Positions 1-8,400 of a stretch of 64,000 nucleotides of DNA are shown piece by piece; positions within the stretch are counted from its first letter, which is position 1; every line of letters starts with the position of its first letter. The position numbers and the translations under genes are program-made. This DNA comes from CAYSXY01 sp964435165 (GTDB taxonomy: Bacteria > Pseudomonadota > Alphaproteobacteria > Rickettsiales > RI-342): assembly GCA_964435165.1 (NCBI GenBank), contig CAYSXY010000001.1:1-64000 (forward strand), in the 5' to 3' direction. The notes beneath the pieces were generated by a model. The model saw nothing but the letters and a program-made list of their open reading frames with translations, did no database searches and was not told where the DNA came from.

Positions 1-1083
1 TGGGTGTGGATCATGAATGATCCTGCCTTGAGCGAACTGGTCGATAATAAGCAATTACGCCTGACACATATTTCCACCAAAGGAGCTGATGGCGTTCGCC
101 CTCCCGCCAAACCGCAGCGTAGCGACTATGACGCGTCAGAGTTTATCGCCAACTTGGCTCATTGTACCACGGCGCAGCAACTGCTGGGCCTCTATATCGC
201 TGAACTGGAACAGGGACGTTCTTTATTGGATGAAGCTGGCCGTACAATGGGGCCGGATGCTTTCAACGCCTTAAGCGAGACGCAACAAGAGCAACACCGG
301 CTTTATTCGCACTATGATATTGTCTCCGTGATGAATCCACTGCTCAAAGCCATGATTACCCCGCCAAACCGCATGACGGATGATGTGCAGGCGATGTTGG
401 ATCAGCATGGCCTCACCCCGCTTCCGCCAGAAGAAACCCTGGCCTTTCATTATGGCGATGACTGGCAGAGCACCCCCGCCAACCAGCATAACTTATTGAA
501 CTTTTTGACCGCGGTGGAAACGATCGAAGCGCGTGACTTTCTGCTCTCGCATGCTGCTATCAAATTCGTTCAGGGCCGGTTTGATATAGAACATACGGCG
601 CGCAACGATGAACAATGGACAATTCCCCTGTTTGACGGCGAAGCGGTCAGCGGTGATATTGTGGTAAACTGTGCAGGGTCAAAAGCGCATGCGCCGGAGA
701 CAGAAAAACTCAGTGATTTGTTCCACAATCGACTGGTCAGCTACAATCAGATGGGCACCGGGATGATGATGGACCCTTCAACCGGCCGCGCCGTGCCGCC
801 TGATTGGCCGGAAGAGACGCCGTTACCGCCACTCTATGTTGATGGCATTGTCGGGCGTGGCTCGCGCCGTCCCGGCCCAGAGCATGAAATACGCACGGAT
901 GATGAACTCCTGATCGGCCATGCCAGCAAAACGGCGGCCGGCAATCAGCAACAGCTGGATGAAAGCCTCGATGTTATCATTCGCGATATGCTACGTGATG
1001 TGGGAATCGGATTGGAGCGTGATGTTCGATTGCAACGATTAACGTTCAATCAGTCTTTCGCCATGCCGTCACTCACAGGTTAG
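1..1083 (+). CDS. FAD/NAD(P)-binding protein, C-terminal part (5' end outside window)
   Basis: The reading frame is open from the first base of the window, so the gene almost certainly starts upstream. What is visible is about 360 residues. The stretch IVVNCAGSKAHAP, followed by a region with GTGMMMD and then LYVDGIVGRG and EHEIRTDDELL, resembles the C-terminal half of the YdhS-like FAD/NAD(P)-binding proteins (COG4529 type), where a 'NCAG' turn closes the second nucleotide-binding part. The FAD-binding GxGxxG motif would be in the missing N-terminal part and cannot be checked. Substrate and pathway are unknown. The stop codon overlaps by four bases the end of the convergent membrane-protein gene. 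The family assignment is an inference from motif shape. Confidence 0.55.
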   Translation, partial: WVWIMNDPALSELVDNKQLRLTHISTKGADGVRPPAKPQRSDYDASEFIANLAHCTTAQQLLGLYIAELEQGRSLLDEAGRTMGPDAFNALSETQQEQHRLYSHYDIVSVMNPLLKAMITPPNRMTDDVQAMLDQHGLTPLPPEETLAFHYGDDWQSTPANQHNLLNFLTAVETIEARDFLLSHAAIKFVQGRFDIEHTARNDEQWTIPLFDGEAVSGDIVVNCAGSKAHAPETEKLSDLFHNRLVSYNQMGTGMMMDPSTGRAVPPDWPEETPLPPLYVDGIVGRGSRRPGPEHEIRTDDELLIGHASKTAAGNQQQLDESLDVIIRDMLRDVGIGLERDVRLQRLTFNQSFAMPSLTG

Positions 1084-1835
1084 TCCGGCGGCGATTTGTT
1101 CAACCATGAGGACGGCCATAACCACCAGCGCCGGACAAACAGGATTTTTCGCACCGGTGTTTTCAGCGCAATCATCAGCAATCCAATCGACAATAAACAC
1201 CAGACGGCTGGCCATTCGTTGATATTATCGGTCAGCAGGCTCGCCGTCATCGGCCCCATCAGGTAATGATAGAGCGTCACCCGCCATGAGCCATAAAGAA
1301 TCGGCAACCAGAAACCGACGATCACATAGCTGAGGAATCCATCCTCAATCACCGGTATGCCGACATCATGAAACACGTTGCCGATATTGTTGACCGGTAT
1401 ATCCCACGCAATATGCCAGTTGCCGCTTACGGAACATAGCTTAGCGCCACACAGGGCACGCCCGATTTCGCAACTGCCCGCCCAGTCGAACGGATAGAGC
1501 TGGACGATCATGATGATGGCATTGACAAAACATAAGGTATACACAACGAAATAGAGGCGCCTGGCCACCGATTGTGGAATAAAATACAGCGACACCGCAT
1601 TGATAAAAAAGGGTTGAAAGGCAATGTGCAAGTAGCCCAGTAGCGTCGCAATCTGATTCGCCGGCAGATGACATTGATCTATCACAAGGTAGGTGTAGGC
1701 CTGTAGCAACTCCATAAGGGAGAAATAGCCCAGCGAAATCCAAAGCGGCATGGGTTCTTTTTTGTAGGCGGCGTAAATAGTCGTTGCCAGTCCGGCTGTT
1801 GCCAGTACCGCAGATGCTTCACCACTCCAGCACAT
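1080..1835 (-). CDS. Multi-pass membrane protein of unknown function (DUF5765-like)
   Basis: A 251-residue protein that starts MCWSGEAS and has about seven hydrophobic segments spread over its whole length, for example around residues 10-25, 30-50, 65-85, 90-112 and 200-225, so it is an integral inner-membrane protein. The MCWS start followed by a small-residue-rich first helix is typical of the DUF5765 family, whose function is not known. It lies downstream of the RNase J gene on the same strand, with a gap of about 50 bases, and converges on the FAD protein gene. No catalytic motif is recognisable. Confidence 0.6.
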   Translation of the reverse strand: MCWSGEASAVLATAGLATTIYAAYKKEPMPLWISLGYFSLMELLQAYTYLVIDQCHLPANQIATLLGYLHIAFQPFFINAVSLYFIPQSVARRLYFVVYTLCFVNAIIMIVQLYPFDWAGSCEIGRALCGAKLCSVSGNWHIAWDIPVNNIGNVFHDVGIPVIEDGFLSYVIVGFWLPILYGSWRVTLYHYLMGPMTASLLTDNINEWPAVWCLLSIGLLMIALKTPVRKILFVRRWWLWPSSWLNKSPPD

Positions 1836-1888
1836 AACCTCCCCCTGATGATTTGTGCTTTACAACGCTCACTTAATTCTGGCGCGTC

Positions 1889-3559
1889 TTAGCCAGCTAA
1901 CTTGGACATATGCACCTGAATAATTGGTTTTTTTCCAAATTCCTTGCTCATTTTTTTGCGAATCGTCTGGCGAATCGCATTTTCCATTTCCTGTCGACTC
2001 GCCTTGCGGCCTTTACTTTCAACGGCAATGGCAACGGCATCCGTCAGTTCATCGAGCCATTCGCCATCCTCTTCCTCATCCAGCAAGCCTGGAGCGGAAA
2101 CAAAAGGATCGTCCAGTAAATCATTCTGAATATCAAGGATAACTGTCACAAAGACGATACCGCGATCACGTATTTTTCGGCGCATGCGAATCACGGGCCC
2201 ATCGGCCGGGATGATCGAACTACCCTCAACACACATATAGCCGTGCGGCACCTCGCCGGTCAGCTCTGCATCATCCTTGGTAATGCGAATCACGGCGCCA
2301 TTATGGCCAACTACGCTATGTGGCACCTGCAGCGAATGGGCAAATTTGGCATGTTCTTTCATATGCCGACGCTCCCCATGCACGGGTATGGCAATGCGCG
2401 GCTTGATAAGCTTGTACATATGCGCCAGTTCATCGCGCGCCGGATGCCCGGAGACATGAATCGGCTCATTGTCTGAGGTAATAATATCAACGTGCTTTTC
2501 AACCAGCTGGTTATGCATCCAGTTAATGCGCTTCTCATTGCCGGGTATTTCACGCGAGGAGAAGAGCACTGTATCGCCCTCATCCAGCCGTAAGACCGGA
2601 TGGTCATCACGCGCCATACGACTCAGTGCCGCACGTGGCTCACCCTGGCAGCCCGTGGTGAGAATCAACACGCTGTTGCGCGGTTCTTTCATTGCCTGCT
2701 CATCAGTGAGCGGCTCGTCCATATCCTGCAGGTAACCGGCATCTTTAGCCGCGGTGGTCATACGCCAAAGGGCACGGCCTGCCATGGCAACTTTACGCTT
2801 ATTCGCCTTCGCGGCATGAAAAATACTCTCAAGCCGGGCGATATTGGAGGCGAAGGTCGTCACCACCACCCGTTGCTGGCACTCGCCAACCACACGGGTC
2901 AGATGTTCTCTTACGCTCAGTTCCGAACCGGACTCTCCTTCCATAAAGACGTTGGTTGAGTCGCACACCATTGCCAACACGCCTTCTTTACCCAGACGAG
3001 TTAAGGCGTTTTCATCACTTTCCGGCCCGACCAACGGTGTTGGGTCCAGCTTCCAATCGCCCGTATGAAAAATTGTACCGATATCAGTGCGGATGGCCAG
3101 CGCATTCATCTCTGGAATGGAATGGGTCAACGGCACCATTTCAATGTGGAACGGCCCTGCTTTGAATGAACTGCCGGGCTCGACCTGCTGAATCGGCACA
3201 CGCATGCCGTTGCGCATATCGGCCAGTTTCGCCTTCAGCACGCTGGCCGTAAATGGCGTCGCATAAACAGGGCATTGCAGTTCCGGCCACAGATATTGCA
3301 CGGCTCCGTGATGGTCTTCATGGGCATGGGTGAGCACCAACGCCACCAAATCATCTCGGAGTGCTGTGATAAAATCAATATTCGGCACCACCACATCCAC
3401 ACCTGGCAGATGATCATCGGCAAAACCGATGCCGAGATCAATCATCACCCACTTGCCTTGATAGTGGTAGAGATTGAGGTTCATGCCTATTTCGTTGGAG
3501 CCGCCAAGCGGAACGAAATAAACGGCGTTTGGGTCTGTAAATAAGGCAGAACTATCCAT
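1889..3559 (-). CDS. rnj: Ribonuclease J
   Basis: A metallo-beta-lactamase/beta-CASP ribonuclease of 556 residues, the usual length for RNase J. Family members combine endonuclease and 5'-3' exonuclease activity and act in RNA maturation and decay in alphaproteobacteria. The zinc-binding HxHxDH motif is visible as LTHAHEDHHGA (His78, His80, Asp82, His83). Further metal-site motifs are MVPLTHSIPE and FHTGDWKLD, and the beta-CASP part includes VSGHPARDEL and IPVHGERRHM. It follows coaX by about 50 bases and is probably the last gene of the nuo-birA-coaX-rnj transcript. The upstream gap holds a short palindrome, and no strong Shine-Dalgarno sequence precedes the ATG. Confidence 0.93.
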   Translation of the reverse strand: MDSSALFTDPNAVYFVPLGGSNEIGMNLNLYHYQGKWVMIDLGIGFADDHLPGVDVVVPNIDFITALRDDLVALVLTHAHEDHHGAVQYLWPELQCPVYATPFTASVLKAKLADMRNGMRVPIQQVEPGSSFKAGPFHIEMVPLTHSIPEMNALAIRTDIGTIFHTGDWKLDPTPLVGPESDENALTRLGKEGVLAMVCDSTNVFMEGESGSELSVREHLTRVVGECQQRVVVTTFASNIARLESIFHAAKANKRKVAMAGRALWRMTTAAKDAGYLQDMDEPLTDEQAMKEPRNSVLILTTGCQGEPRAALSRMARDDHPVLRLDEGDTVLFSSREIPGNEKRINWMHNQLVEKHVDIITSDNEPIHVSGHPARDELAHMYKLIKPRIAIPVHGERRHMKEHAKFAHSLQVPHSVVGHNGAVIRITKDDAELTGEVPHGYMCVEGSSIIPADGPVIRMRRKIRDRGIVFVTVILDIQNDLLDDPFVSAPGLLDEEEDGEWLDELTDAVAIAVESKGRKASRQEMENAIRQTIRKKMSKEFGKKPIIQVHMSKLAG

Positions 3560-3563
3560 GGCG

Positions 3564-3576
3564 CGTGTGTTACACG
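3564..3576. repeat. Short palindrome in front of rnj, repeated at 23532-23544
   Basis: The 13-base sequence CGTGTGTTACACG is a perfect inverted repeat with 5-base arms and a 3-base centre. It sits just upstream of the rnj start. The identical 13 bases occur at 23532-23544 in the gap beside tRNA-Asp. It could be an operator, part of the 5' leader, or chance. Confidence 0.35.
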
Positions 3577-3609
3577 GGTTTATGCTTGTTGCAAAGCGTT
3601 TTCAGTCAT

Positions 3610-4377
3610 CTACTGGTTCGCCTCATAAATCAGACGCAAGCCATTGATAGTTAAATCCGGCGCCAGATGATCAATCACTTCTGTTGCCCGGACGAAGAGA
3701 GGTGCCAGCCCGCCGGTTGCCACGACGGTTGGTTTGGCGTTCAATTCATCCTGAATGCGATGGATAATGCCTTCGATCAGGCCCAGATAGCCATAATATA
3801 AGCCGGATTGCATAGCCCCCACTGTATTGGTGCCAATGACTTTTTCCGGTCTGCGCACCGCTACATTGGGTAGTTTAGCGGCATGGCGATGTAGCGCTTC
3901 GATAGACAAGTTGATGCCTGGAGCAATGATACCGCCGGCATATTCTCCATGCGCCCCAACCACATCAAATGTGGTGGCAGTACCAAAATCCAACACGACC
4001 AATGGCCCGCCATAATGTTGGCAGGCTGCATAGGCATTGACCAGGCGATCGGCTCCGGCTTCGCTAGGACGGTCAATCCTGACCTCCATCGGAATCGTCA
4101 CTTCATCGCTTCCGATAATAAGAGGGGTAACGTCCGTGTAATCACGCAGACATTTATGCAGCGGAAAGATCGTTGCCGGGACGACCGAGGCAATGATAGC
4201 CGCATCAACCTGAGCCAGGGTAATAGAGGAGAGTTGCAGCACATGCTGAAGGGCAACGGCATATTCATCAGAGGTGCGTTCCGACTGCGTTGCCAGCCGC
4301 CACTGGCCGCGCAATGTCTCGCCGTCAAATACGGCGCAGACCGTGTTGGTATTTCCGACATCAATGGCCAGCAGCAT
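3610..4377 (-). CDS. coaX: Type III pantothenate kinase
   Basis: CoaX phosphorylates pantothenate in the first committed step of coenzyme A synthesis. The 255-residue protein has the expected length and ASKHA-fold motifs: DVGNTNT at residues 6-12 (phosphate 1), GADRLVNAYAA near residue 108 and DFGTATTFDVV near residue 130 (phosphate 2 and adenosine region). The gene lies 16 bases downstream of birA and upstream of rnj. The coaX-birA pairing is common in alphaproteobacteria behind the nuo operon. Confidence 0.95.
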   Translation of the reverse strand: MLLAIDVGNTNTVCAVFDGETLRGQWRLATQSERTSDEYAVALQHVLQLSSITLAQVDAAIIASVVPATIFPLHKCLRDYTDVTPLIIGSDEVTIPMEVRIDRPSEAGADRLVNAYAACQHYGGPLVVLDFGTATTFDVVGAHGEYAGGIIAPGINLSIEALHRHAAKLPNVAVRRPEKVIGTNTVGAMQSGLYYGYLGLIEGIIHRIQDELNAKPTVVATGGLAPLFVRATEVIDHLAPDLTINGLRLIYEANQ

Positions 4378-4393
4378 TAGACCCTTGCCTCAC

Positions 4394-5215
4394 TCATGCT
4401 ACTTCACTGAGCGGCATTGGCATGGCTGACCCGGCTTTCATATCCAGCGGAAACACCTCACCTGAGCGAATCGTGCGCAAGGTACCGTTCTGTAATTCCA
4501 GTATCAGGCTGCCATCCTCTGCTATTGCTTCTATCCGACCTTCTACCTTTTCATCCGGCAGGCGCACCTGCACACGACTTCCCGTCGGCAACGCGCAGGA
4601 CTGATAGGCAGAACGCAGCCCGGCCATACCCATAGCCTGCCAGATCGCATAATCAGCAGCCAGGAAACTACGCAGTTCTTTCAACAGTTGATCTGCTGTG
4701 ATGTAACACCCGTTCGCATGCAGCGAGGTGGCCGGATACGGCGTATCCTCCGGGTGGTGTGCGATATTCACTCCAATACCCACAATGACCGAGCTATCTG
4801 TCGCTGATTCCAGTAAAATACCGGCGAGTTTTGCGCCATCTAGCAACAGATCATTTGGCCATTTGAGGCGTAGTGACACCGATGTGCTATGCGACTGCTG
4901 CAAGTATTGCGTCACGGTTCGATGCAAGGCCAGGCCTGCCACCAATGAAAGCGACGGCCATTGGGTTAATGGGCGCGCCGGTTTCCAGAGGATTGACCCA
5001 TAAAAATTACCTGGGGGAGAGTGCCATTTCCGCCCATGCCGCCCTCGGCCACCGGTTTGCTGCTGCGCGACCACCATGGTGCCATGTGGCGCATCTTCCA
5101 TCGCCAGTCGTTTCAGCGTACCATTGGTACTGGCCAGCGATTCAAAACGGTAGAGCGGCGCATCACGACTATCTCCGCCAGCTATCGCACCAGACTCGGC
5201 AGATGCACGGCTCAT
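4394..5215 (-). CDS. birA: Biotin--[acetyl-CoA carboxylase] ligase
   Basis: The enzyme makes biotinyl-AMP and attaches biotin to the carboxyl-carrier protein of acetyl-CoA carboxylase. The biotinyl-AMP binding loop is seen as GGRGRHGRKW around residue 55, and the conserved KWPNDLLLDGAKLAGIL follows near residue 120. The C-terminal SH3-like part starts near residue 215. At 273 residues it lacks the N-terminal helix-turn-helix of E. coli BirA, so it should be a pure ligase without repressor function. Its start overlaps the nuoN stop by four bases (ATGA), which suggests translational coupling to the nuo operon. Confidence 0.93.
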   Translation of the reverse strand: MSRASAESGAIAGGDSRDAPLYRFESLASTNGTLKRLAMEDAPHGTMVVAQQQTGGRGRHGRKWHSPPGNFYGSILWKPARPLTQWPSLSLVAGLALHRTVTQYLQQSHSTSVSLRLKWPNDLLLDGAKLAGILLESATDSSVIVGIGVNIAHHPEDTPYPATSLHANGCYITADQLLKELRSFLAADYAIWQAMGMAGLRSAYQSCALPTGSRVQVRLPDEKVEGRIEAIAEDGSLILELQNGTLRTIRSGEVFPLDMKAGSAMPMPLSEVA

Positions 5216-6699
5216 AATGCGTGAGATAACAAGGCAGGCCGAGGTGCCGCAAGGCTACCCGCCGCCTCACCTGCCAGGTCAAATAATGGTGTTGCCGCAA
5301 ACAGAAACAAAAGCGTGACCAATGCAGATGTTGTAATCACCAGTTTCATTTCCATCGGCATATCCGTGTCCAGCGTCTTGTCCGGCGCGTCAATATACAT
5401 GATTTTGACGATTTTAAGGTAGTAATAGGCCGCGATAACGCTGCTCAGCACTCCGAGTACGGCCAGCCAGACGAGTCCTGCCTCAACAACGGCCAGGAAA
5501 ATGGCCATTTTTCCAAAAAATCCGGCAAGCGGTGGAATCCCGGCCATGGAAAACATAAAAAGCAGCATCGCAAATGCCATGCGCGGATGGGTTTTTGATA
5601 GGCCGGAGAGATTGCTGATCGCTTCCACTGCTCGCCCTTTGCGGCGCATCAGCAGCACACAGGCAAAGGTACCGGCGGAGGCAAACAAATATAGCGCAAA
5701 ATAGATGATAATGGCCTGGACTCCCTGCTGCGTGCCGGTTGTCAGCCCCATCAATGCATAGCCCACATGGCCAATTGAACTATAGGCCAGCAGACGTTTG
5801 ATGTTGGTTTGCTGAAGCGCGGCCAATGCACCAATAAACATGGAGGCGACGGAGACAAACACAATCACTTGCTGCCAGCTTTGGAACAGCAGACCGAAGG
5901 GCTCGACGAGCACCCGCACAAACAAGGCCATGGCCGCCACTTTTGGCGCGATGGCAAAAAATGCCGTCACCTTCGTCGGAGCGCCTTCATAGACATCCGG
6001 CGTCCACATATGGAACGGCACCGCCGATACTTTAAAGCATAGCCCGACGATGACCATAATCAGCCCCACCACCAGGCCGGGAGGCACCAGTTGCGGCGAA
6101 GCCGGGTCGAGTCTTCCAGCAAGCAGATTGAAGCTCGTCGTGCCGGAAAAGCCGTAAATCAGGGAGCTACCATAGAGAATCATGCCGGACGCCAGCGCCC
6201 CCAGCACAAAATATTTCAACCCGGCTTCATTCGATTTTTTACTACTGCTGTCAAAAGCCGCCAAGACATAGAGTGACAGGCTGGCGAGTTCCAGCCCCAT
6301 ATAGAGCGATAATAAGTCATTGGCGCCGACCATCAGCAGCAGCCCGCAGGTTGCGAGCATGATCAACACGGGATACTCGAAGCGCGATTTACTCTCTCTT
6401 TTTAATTCCGGTATGGTGGCCAGCAGCACAAGCATCGCCCCCAGCAGCACCATCGTTTTCATGACAACAGTGAAACTGTTGCTGCGCACCAGGCCGCCAA
6501 ATGCCTCATAATCAACGCCAAAGCTCTGCAACTGCAAGGCCATCGCCAGTGCCATCACCAGCAATGTCATCCAGGACAGGCGAACGGTCATAGTATTACC
6601 GCCCCCATAGACGCCAATCAGCAACAGCACCATACTCATAATCGCGAGCAGCAGTTCCGGGTAAATGACATGGAGGTCAAATAATAATGTAGCACTCAT
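5212..6699 (-). CDS. nuoN: NADH-quinone oxidoreductase subunit N
   Basis: One of the three antiporter-like proton-pumping subunits in the membrane arm of complex I. The 495-residue protein is almost wholly hydrophobic, with about 14 helices. Typical proton-channel features are the glutamate in LYMGLELASLSLYV, the lysine in CFKVSAVPFHMWTPDVYEGAPT, and KRLLAYSSIGHVGYALMG. It overlaps nuoM upstream by four bases and birA downstream by four bases, the last nuo gene of the operon. Confidence 0.95.
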   Translation of the reverse strand: MSATLLFDLHVIYPELLLAIMSMVLLLIGVYGGGNTMTVRLSWMTLLVMALAMALQLQSFGVDYEAFGGLVRSNSFTVVMKTMVLLGAMLVLLATIPELKRESKSRFEYPVLIMLATCGLLLMVGANDLLSLYMGLELASLSLYVLAAFDSSSKKSNEAGLKYFVLGALASGMILYGSSLIYGFSGTTSFNLLAGRLDPASPQLVPPGLVVGLIMVIVGLCFKVSAVPFHMWTPDVYEGAPTKVTAFFAIAPKVAAMALFVRVLVEPFGLLFQSWQQVIVFVSVASMFIGALAALQQTNIKRLLAYSSIGHVGYALMGLTTGTQQGVQAIIIYFALYLFASAGTFACVLLMRRKGRAVEAISNLSGLSKTHPRMAFAMLLFMFSMAGIPPLAGFFGKMAIFLAVVEAGLVWLAVLGVLSSVIAAYYYLKIVKIMYIDAPDKTLDTDMPMEMKLVITTSALVTLLFLFAATPLFDLAGEAAGSLAAPRPALLSHAL

Positions 6700-8390
6700 G
6701 GGGTCGCTCCTGCACGCACGGTGCGTTCCAACAAGGTCGGTTTGGTATCCTGTGGTTTGTCACCACGCTCAACGGTAGGAGATGTTCGCGTTGCCGATTC
6801 TTCCATCGGTTTTTTCATGGCCTCATCCACCAGATTAAGGACGGCGGCCTCCGCACGGTTGAGTGCCGCGGGCTGCTCGGCATCGGCATAGGCTTTGAGC
6901 GTCGTTTGTCCAACCAGTTTTTGCACGGATGGCTCAATGGTTTGTAATAAAGGGGACGGATAGACGCCAAGCGCCAGCACAAGCAACACCATGGGCGCAA
7001 AGGCAACGATTTCACGTCGATCCATATCCAGAATTTTCTGCAATTCTTTTTTCTCAAGCTTGCCGAAAATAATACGGCGATAGAGCCAGAGCATGTAGCC
7101 TGCCCCCAGAATCATCCCGGTGGCAGCACCGGCAGCCACCCATGTGTTGGCCTGGAACGCGGCCAACAGCACTAATATTTCACCGACAAAGCCGGAGGTT
7201 CCAGGCAGCCCGACACTGGCCATGGTAAAAAAGAGGAAGACAAACGCATAGACCGGCATGCGATGGACTAATCCACCATATTTTGCAATCTCGCGTGTGT
7301 GAATACGATCATAGACTACGCCGACGCACATGAATAATGCGCCTGATACCAGCCCGTGGCTGATCATTTGCACAATACCGCCCGCAATTCCTTCCGGCGT
7401 AAATGCAAAGAGGCCGATGGTCACAATCCCCATATGCGCTACCGATGAATAGGCGATGAGCTTTTTCATATCGGACTGCATCAACGCAATCAGTGATGTT
7501 AACACGACAGCGGCTACGCTGAGCGCAAACACAAAATCCGCAAAATAGTGGCTGGCATCGGGTAGCATGGGCATGGAGAAGCGCAGGAAGCCATAACCGC
7601 CCATTTTCAGCAAAATACCGGCAAGCATCACCGAGCCAGCCGTGGGCGCCTGCACATGCGCATCGGGCAGCCAGGTATGAAATGGCCACATGGGCACCTT
7701 CACCGCGAATGAGGCAAACAATGCGAGCCAGAGCCACTTCTGAATATCCAGCGACAGCTGCGGCAGCAGCGCCATCAACTCCGGCACCTGCATCGTGCCC
7801 GTTGCCTGATAAATGTACAGCAGTGCAACAAGCAGCAGAACAGAGCCGATCAGCGTGTAGAGAAAGAACTTGAAGGCCGCATAGACACGATTATCGCCCC
7901 CCCAGATACCGATAATCAGGAACATGGGGATGAGCATGCCCTCGAAGAACAAATAGAATAAAAGGAAATCAAGGGCGCAGAACACACCAATAACAAAGGC
8001 CTCGAGCACCAGGAAAGCGATGAGATATTCGCGCACGCGAAAGGTGATGGAGTGCCAGCTACATAAGATACAAATGGGCGTTAGCAGGGTGGTGAGCAGA
8101 ATAAAAAACAGAGACAGCCCATCGACGCCCAGATGATAGGCGATGTTATAGCCTTCAAACCAGGGACGGTATTCCGTGAACTGGAAGGCATCGGATCGTC
8201 CATCAAACGCATACCACAGCCATAGTGAGAGAATGAATGTCATTAAGGATGTCCACAACGCCATCAATTTAGCGTTGCGCGCATGCTGCTCGCTATCCTC
8301 GCTCATCAGCAATAAAAAGACCGCACCTACCAGCGGCGAGAAAATAAGCAGCGATAAAATGGGCCAATCCATGATCATATTTTCGGTCAT
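6696..8390 (-). CDS. nuoM: NADH-quinone oxidoreductase subunit M
   Basis: Antiporter-like subunit of the complex I membrane arm. Recognisable parts are LLFYLFFEGMLIPMFLIIGIWGG with the key glutamate, KVPMWPFHTWLPDAHVQAPT with the channel lysine, and KKLIAYSSVAHMG. At 564 residues it is longer than the usual 490-510. The extra length is a hydrophilic, charged C-terminal tail from about residue 500, rich in Ala, Glu, Lys and Pro, which should lie outside the membrane. The gene overlaps nuoN by four bases and follows nuoL by ten. Confidence 0.95.
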   Translation of the reverse strand: MTENMIMDWPILSLLIFSPLVGAVFLLLMSEDSEQHARNAKLMALWTSLMTFILSLWLWYAFDGRSDAFQFTEYRPWFEGYNIAYHLGVDGLSLFFILLTTLLTPICILCSWHSITFRVREYLIAFLVLEAFVIGVFCALDFLLFYLFFEGMLIPMFLIIGIWGGDNRVYAAFKFFLYTLIGSVLLLVALLYIYQATGTMQVPELMALLPQLSLDIQKWLWLALFASFAVKVPMWPFHTWLPDAHVQAPTAGSVMLAGILLKMGGYGFLRFSMPMLPDASHYFADFVFALSVAAVVLTSLIALMQSDMKKLIAYSSVAHMGIVTIGLFAFTPEGIAGGIVQMISHGLVSGALFMCVGVVYDRIHTREIAKYGGLVHRMPVYAFVFLFFTMASVGLPGTSGFVGEILVLLAAFQANTWVAAGAATGMILGAGYMLWLYRRIIFGKLEKKELQKILDMDRREIVAFAPMVLLVLALGVYPSPLLQTIEPSVQKLVGQTTLKAYADAEQPAALNRAEAAVLNLVDEAMKKPMEESATRTSPTVERGDKPQDTKPTLLERTVRAGATP

Positions 8391-8400
8391 TTACGCCTCA

